This document shows, piece after piece, positions 11,263-15,121 of a DNA stretch of 15,121 nucleotides. The translations under genes were made by a program, and so were the position numbers. The notes beneath the pieces are model-generated. The model did not search any database, was not told the origin of the DNA, and worked only from the letters and a program-made list of their open reading frames with translations. Source of the stretch: Ectocarpus siliculosus (taxonomy: Eukaryota > Sar > Phaeophyceae > Ectocarpales > Ectocarpaceae); the NCBI GenBank assembly GCA_000310025.1, contig FN648922.1, forward strand, positions 5,794-20,914, given 5' to 3'. How positions within the stretch are numbered: position 1 is the stretch's first letter; each line of letters opens with the position of its first letter.

Positions 11263-12392
11263 GTCGGGACGAGCGACCACGAGAGATTCGCGTGTGGGCA
11301 CGTGGAGCTGCTGTGCGTGAATCGTGTGTGCACCAGGGTGCCCTTCGATAGTTTCAGTGCGACGCACTTGCCGTGCTGAAGGGTGGCAGATAGACCGGAC
11401 AATTGGCGGGCGGCGGATGTTCTCTCAGGGTGTGCATCTCGTCACAGCTACGACTCTGCTGCTTGGCGGACCATCCTTCGTGTACTCAAACGCTGCTCCT
11501 GCTACTTGGTGAGACTGCTCATTGCTTACGCCCAAGAAGGGGGAGGTGCAGCACCGCTGTACATTGTACATACCGGAGTAGGACCCCCTGCTGCTGCAGA
11601 CCCCGGCCCCCTCCTCCCGTCCGCCACTCTACGTACACAACAGCAACGCGTTTGCTAGTTGAACAAGTTGGCGAGATGTACCCACAGCAGCAGGTAGCGT
11701 GGACGCAGGCATCTTGTCCTCTGGCCCAGGAATGAACCATCGTTGGCATCACCCAGTAGGGTCAATTTTGCAACTGTTCGATTCTACGTTAGAAGAGCGT
11801 TTGCGGAAATTGAGGAAAACGGTGGCGAGCAGATACAAAACCTGCAATCTGTTCCTCCACGAGTCGCCGATGACATGTTCTGCCGCCCAACTTACCCGTT
11901 GGAATCGTGATGACACATGCTCCCATTTGTTTCGGCGTGTGGTGGCCGGGAAGGGCGGCCGGGACGACGCGGCCTTTGTCCTCGCTGCATGTGACGGCCG
12001 CCTTGCAATCGCATTTGCATAAGGCAGAACTACTTGTCGAGCAGAGTACTTGCTAGTCCCAAGCATGCATGACAGAGAACCAGATGATACGAATAATTGG
12101 CGCAGAGCGATGACGACCGCCACACTGCCACGCTAGAGGGGGCAACACGAGCTCTAGGGATGCGGAGACCAAACATGCGCCGGGGGCAGGTCGTGCGGAC
12201 ACTTCCCACTCGCTATGTTGCTGGTATTCGCAGCTGAATTTCTGGGGATATGAAGTATGTTTTGGAGAGACCCGAGACATCGTGGCCCCAGGCAGGTACT
12301 CTGAAGCAACGCAATACATGGTGCTTTTCGACTTCCGGCCGGCGCGAGAGGCCCAACCCGACAACTCCCATAAAAATGTTCGCACAGAGGTA
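11263..12392. other. Central non-coding part of right arm
   Basis: Diverged inverse counterpart of 10072-11158, somewhat longer because of additional sequence around 11560-11720. Several open frames of 60 to 125 codons occur on both strands, but none is conserved in frame with the other arm, so I call none of them a gene. Confidence 0.55.
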
Positions 12393-12469
12393 TTCGATAA
12401 AATTAAACCATTTTGACCAGTCAGCAACGGTCAGCGCTGACTGGTCAAATGGTGTAATTATATCGAATA
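12391..12469. repeat. 35-base hairpin inside the insertion
   Basis: Arms 12391-12425 and 12436-12469 pair with about three differences around a 10-base loop. The loop side contains the perfect 12-base palindrome GTCAGCGCTGAC (12430-12441). One arm is the left terminal repeat of the element, so its end appears to have been duplicated in inverse orientation. Confidence 0.7.
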
Positions 12470-12703
12470 AAAGATATGTCGGCGGGCTCTTGGTCTCCCA
12501 TCTAGGACAGTTATCTCCGTAGCCGGATCCCTCGCCACTCGTCTGATGATGGAAATGGTGCATTTTGGCGATAAAAGCGACGTAGCTGGGACACAACAAT
12601 CAGCGCTGACTGGTCAAATGGTGTAAACGATAAAAGCGTCGTAGCTGGGACACAACGGTCAGCACTGACTAGTCAACTGGTCAAATAGTGTAACTCCATC
12701 GAA
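12393..12703. mobile_element. MITE-like insertion with terminal inverted repeats, right arm only
   Basis: The left end (TTCGATaaaATTAaACCATT then TTGACCAGT) and the right end read in reverse (TTCGATGGAGTTACACTATT then TGACCAGT) form imperfect terminal inverted repeats. The left arm lacks the whole stretch: its matching site goes straight from the GAAGAGG-like to the AAGAAACC-like flank. There is no coding capacity. The inside is built from further copies of the terminal motif. I cannot define a clear target-site duplication. A non-autonomous DNA element is the simplest reading, with a locally expanded palindromic repeat as the alternative. Confidence 0.55.
12571..12694. repeat. Two tandem units of about 59-65 bases
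   Basis: Unit 1 (12571-12629) and unit 2 (12630-12694) both run from GATAAAAGCG through CGTAGCTGGGACACAAC to a TGGTCAAAT(G/A)GTGTAA end. Unit 2 has a short internal insertion (ACTAGTCA). The motif CTGGTCAAATGGTGTAA also occurs at 12441-12457, so the element carries three direct copies plus one inverted copy. Confidence 0.75.
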
Positions 12704-12754
12704 AAAGAGAAAGACACCCATCATAATAGTAACAGCATTGCCCGGTTGAAAGGG

Positions 12755-12844
12755 TCCAAGTTTGGCACAAACTTTGAAACCGCACCGCGAAGACGAGACA
12801 GTCTTGAAACATGGGCGAGACGAACACACTTGCCTCTTTCGCTC
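12755..12844. repeat. 90-base near-identical block (right arm)
   Basis: Partner of 9982-10071. On the plus (gene) strand the same ATG (12810-12812) opens MGETNTLASFA, and the sequence just past the block reads GAT then GTAAAT, also donor-like. Without splicing, the frame stops after about 20 codons. It lies about 550 bases upstream of the ATG proposed for the open transporter copy. Confidence 0.55.
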
Positions 12845-13021
12845 GATGTAAATCTCGACATCTAATCTTTTGACCACCCACCCGGCCGTTGGATGGAAGG
12901 CGATCCGACCGCAGACGCCGAAAGAACGTGTGGACGAGGGCTTTGAGGTCTTCCTCCTGGCACGGGAGGCTCGCACGAGCTTCGTCAATTTTACGGGGTT
13001 GAAACAACAGCGAAAATAGCA

Positions 13022-13035
13022 GACTTAAATACTCG
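13022..13035 (+). promoter_or_regulatory. TATA-like element upstream of right transporter copy
   Basis: ACTTAAATACTCGACG, conserved with the mirror site near 9780-9793, lies about 370 bases before the ATG at 13393. If the ATG in the 90-base block at 12810 is the true first exon, this element would instead be intronic. Confidence 0.22.
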
Positions 13036-13057
13036 ACGGGCGTCGGCGTCGCCGCAG

Positions 13058-13687
13058 GGCGGCAAGGGTACCTAGTTCAACCTGCACTCTGTGGGTCGCA
13101 GGTACTAACAGGGCGCCCGACCAGTTGTCTCGTGTACCGTCTTGCTCACTACGCCCCAATGCGGGCATGTTGCTGCCACATTTTACACACTAAAAATGTA
13201 GATGTTCTCGTACACAGCAGTCTAGCAATGAAGGTCGTTGTTCCCCCTGAGAGGTTACCATACCATGCCATCGCGCTCCCGACCGTTGAATGAACGCTGT
13301 CGTTGTCGTTCAAGGCTCTGAGTGATCCGGGCGTAGCTCTTTGTTCATCGCCTTGTTCGTCAACCCTCGCGAACAAAAGGTGGCCGCCACGCATGCTGGG
13401 ATCAGGGCGCGGCAGCGGACCGTATCTTACTGGTGACGACGACCCGGGACGCGGAAGTAGGCACCGCCAGGCACCACCATTCTCTGTCTCCTTTGCTGGG
13501 GCGAGAGATTTGGAGGACAAACCTCCGTCCCCGTCACCACTACCGCCGGCGCCGCTCGGTACCCCCGTCTCTGCCCTTCTGGTGGCCCCCAGAGAGGTTC
13601 TGACGCCATTGTCGATGCTGTTGATCGTTGCCGCGGATGTTGGAATCCACCAGATTGTCGGTCGGCTTGGGTGGTCGTTTCCTTCGA
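13058..13687. repeat. Identical tract shared between arms (right copy)
   Basis: Partner of 9128-9757 in inverse orientation. It contains the putative ATG at 13393, the Pro/Ser-rich N-terminal region and most of the first LrgA helix of the open copy. The tract stops about ten codons before the exon 1 donor. Confidence 0.8.
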
Positions 13688-15121
13688 GCGTCGCTGGCAT
13701 GGTGGGGCTGTTTGCAGGTGTGAAGTTTTGGGACACTACGAGGGGGGGGCGTAGAGAGACGAAAATAGTGGAGTGAGGATATACCACGGGTTTCAAGACA
13801 CCGCCGGGTAAAACGGGTGAAACTGCAGGATATCAGCTCGAACCGCCGGGTATCACACGCACCCTTGTCGGACAAACTGGATGCGATGATCATGTGCAGA
13901 TATGACCCGTAAGGCTGCAAGGTCCAAGGGACTTTTCCTTTTTTTCTCAGGGTGGCAGTATGCCACGCGCGTTCACCCTTCCTGTCTTGCAATAGGATCC
14001 CGTGGCGGATTTCGGGGTTAGAGCAACGAACCGTGGTGAGCGACTCGGAACCAAATTCGGGCGCGCCCGTACGGTGCTGTCGAGAACCGGTCCAACGTAA
14101 CGAAGACTGTTACGATGACGCTCTGCAGGTTGCTCTTGTTGGGACCATTTTGTCGCAACAGCAGCGCCATAACTCCACGCATCACGTTCGACTGACATCA
14201 AACACTCCAACAGGAGGGACGCCGGTTCCTTTTGACCTTGTCGTCGGCCCATTGCATCCAACTACTGTGGTCGAGGTTTTCTATTTTTTGCAAAAAGCGC
14301 TTGCATACCTCACCTCAACACCATGACGCTAATAATGCCGTTTCGACCCAGGGCTTGTTGGTCTCGACCGCATAGCTCCTTCGTACGCCGAGAGGGTGGT
14401 TCGCGTGCTAGAACCAGGATCTGCGGAGTTCTCGAGATGGCTACCCGTGGTCTTGGTACCTTCTCTCGTCCGGTGGAGTCATTTCCCGCTGGCGAGCTTA
14501 ACGGAGTCATCAGCGTCTCTGCCCGAAGCGGTGGTGACGGCAGCAAAGGCTGCGGCGAGACATGCGGCTGGGCGGGTTTCGAAAGACTACGCCTTTTCAC
14601 GATTTCCCGCGGGGGGGAGGCCTAGCGGGTCGAGGCTCCGAGCGGTCGCGAATGTCGCGAAGGTTTTGTTGACAGGCGCTGGGGGCTGGCTTGCGCACTA
14701 TAGCTCCACCGCTGTCGTGGTTTCCGTCCTCTCCTGGCTATCGTCACCATCGTCGCCTGCATCAAGGTCTACTTCTATCACCCTTGACGCTGCTGCTACC
14801 CCTGCGGTGTCGTCTACGTTACCCACGGAAAGCGTGAGACGACGAACGTCAGGAGGTTTATTCGACGCGCGGCTCGTTAGATGGCTGGGCATTGGGACGG
14901 TGGCGTCGGGAGCGGCATCGGCCACAATCATGGCGCTCTTCAATTCACTAGCCATGTTGTTGTTCTCGTCGGAGTCGTTTTCGTGGTTCGGCATCTTGCT
15001 GGTAATTTTCCTTGGTCCTGCCTTGGTCAGCGCAAATGCATCCATGGGTCTGGCGACGCTATTCGGTTATTCGGCAGGGCATGTCGCTGTCTCGCCCGGC
15101 GGCGCGCTTGGTTCTCATCGT
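13393..15121 (+). CDS. LrgA-LrgB (PLGG1-like) plastid glycolate/glycerate translocator, right copy, 3' end outside window
   Basis: Exons are 13393-13717 and 14352-15121+, joined by a GT-AG intron in matching phase (G|GG). Across the junction the protein aligns without gaps, as I recall the plant PLGG1 family, from 'FPSSVAGMVGLFA' through 'LVGLD' to 'VLEPGSAEFSRWLP' and 'VPSLV'. About 365 residues are visible. In order: a Pro/Ser/Gly-rich N-terminal stretch (1-65), a first membrane helix (about 71-95), the FPS..GM LrgA motif (96-101), 'EP...F..WLP...VPSL' (129-148), a variable hydrophilic loop, 'GAGGWLAHYSS' (W221) with a helix, another Ser/Thr-rich loop, and the LrgB start 'FSWFGILLVIFLGPAL' and 'LFGYSAGHV' (about 315-350). 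There is no stop or frameshift in the visible part. The ATG at 13393 is the first in this frame after TGA at 13291, but it lacks an obvious signal or transit peptide, so an upstream exon is likely. Photorespiratory transport in the plastid envelope is inferred from family only. Confidence 0.66.

Larger units (their letters stand above)
11220..15121. repeat. Right arm of giant inverted repeat (continues past window)
   Basis: Reverse-complement partner of 7847-11195. At the inner tip, 11220-11262 (starting GTGCGACAGTCTC and ending GCGCTTTCC) pairs with 11159-11195 with only small differences. This arm carries the open LrgAB-like copy, a 634-base first intron (484 in the left copy) and a private insertion at 12393-12703. 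Since point differences and indels are spread throughout, this is a genuine diverged duplication rather than one sequence assembled twice. Confidence 0.9.

Noticed and set aside
10867-11367. 166-codon - strand frame crossing the palindrome centre
   Set aside because: It reads through the loop and both arm tips, where the mirrored sequence itself creates matching open frames; the arms do not preserve it.
12571-12694. CRISPR-like or minisatellite array
   Set aside because: There are only two units, with no regular spacers, and the context is eukaryotic.
7847-15121. Palindrome as an assembly artefact or as the TIRs of one large transposon
   Set aside because: The arms differ by many substitutions and indels, so they are separate sequences. 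No transposase lies between them; the spacer is only 24 bases, and the arms carry host-like gene exons.

Overview
This looks like nuclear DNA of an intron-rich eukaryote, most probably a photosynthetic, flagellated protist. A brown alga or other stramenopile is my best guess, but a green alga cannot be excluded. The reasons are GT-AG introns of roughly 250 to 970 bases with matching phases, moderate to high GC, no long bacterial-style reading frames, and the combination of a TOG-domain gene of the ciliary TOGARAM/crescerin type with a gene of the plastid LrgA-LrgB (PLGG1-like glycolate/glycerate translocator) type. All gene names rest on my reading of motifs, not on a search.

Left part (1-3736, + strand): five exons of one TOG-domain gene, entering from outside the window. 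They splice into one continuous HEAT-repeat domain followed by a low-complexity tail. Positions 3737-5917 are a convergent intergenic stretch with no gene I can defend.

Middle and right (5918-15121): two copies of an LrgA-LrgB membrane transporter gene lie head to head on the arms of a giant inverted repeat. The repeat is centred on a 24-base loop near 11196-11219. The visible arms are 7847-11195 and 11220-15121, and the right arm runs off the window. The right copy (+ strand, from about 13393) is open throughout and keeps the family's conserved tryptophans. The left copy (- strand, about 9421 to 5918) has a TAG in place of one of these tryptophans and a cysteine in place of another, so it is probably a decaying pseudogene, although its 3' exons are still readable.

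The two arms have not diverged evenly. About 630 bases over exon 1 and its upstream DNA (9128-9757 and 13058-13687) show no difference by eye, while the DNA nearer the centre is clearly diverged. This suggests recent gene conversion between the arms. A second, 90-base near-identical block (9982-10071 and 12755-12844) carries an ATG followed by splice-donor-like sequence in each arm and may be a 5' exon or a regulatory element. The right arm alone carries a roughly 310-base insertion with terminal inverted repeats (12393-12703). The most unusual feature is the whole arrangement: a nearly spacerless palindrome with a live-looking and a dying copy of a plastid transporter gene, which could also produce a long hairpin RNA.
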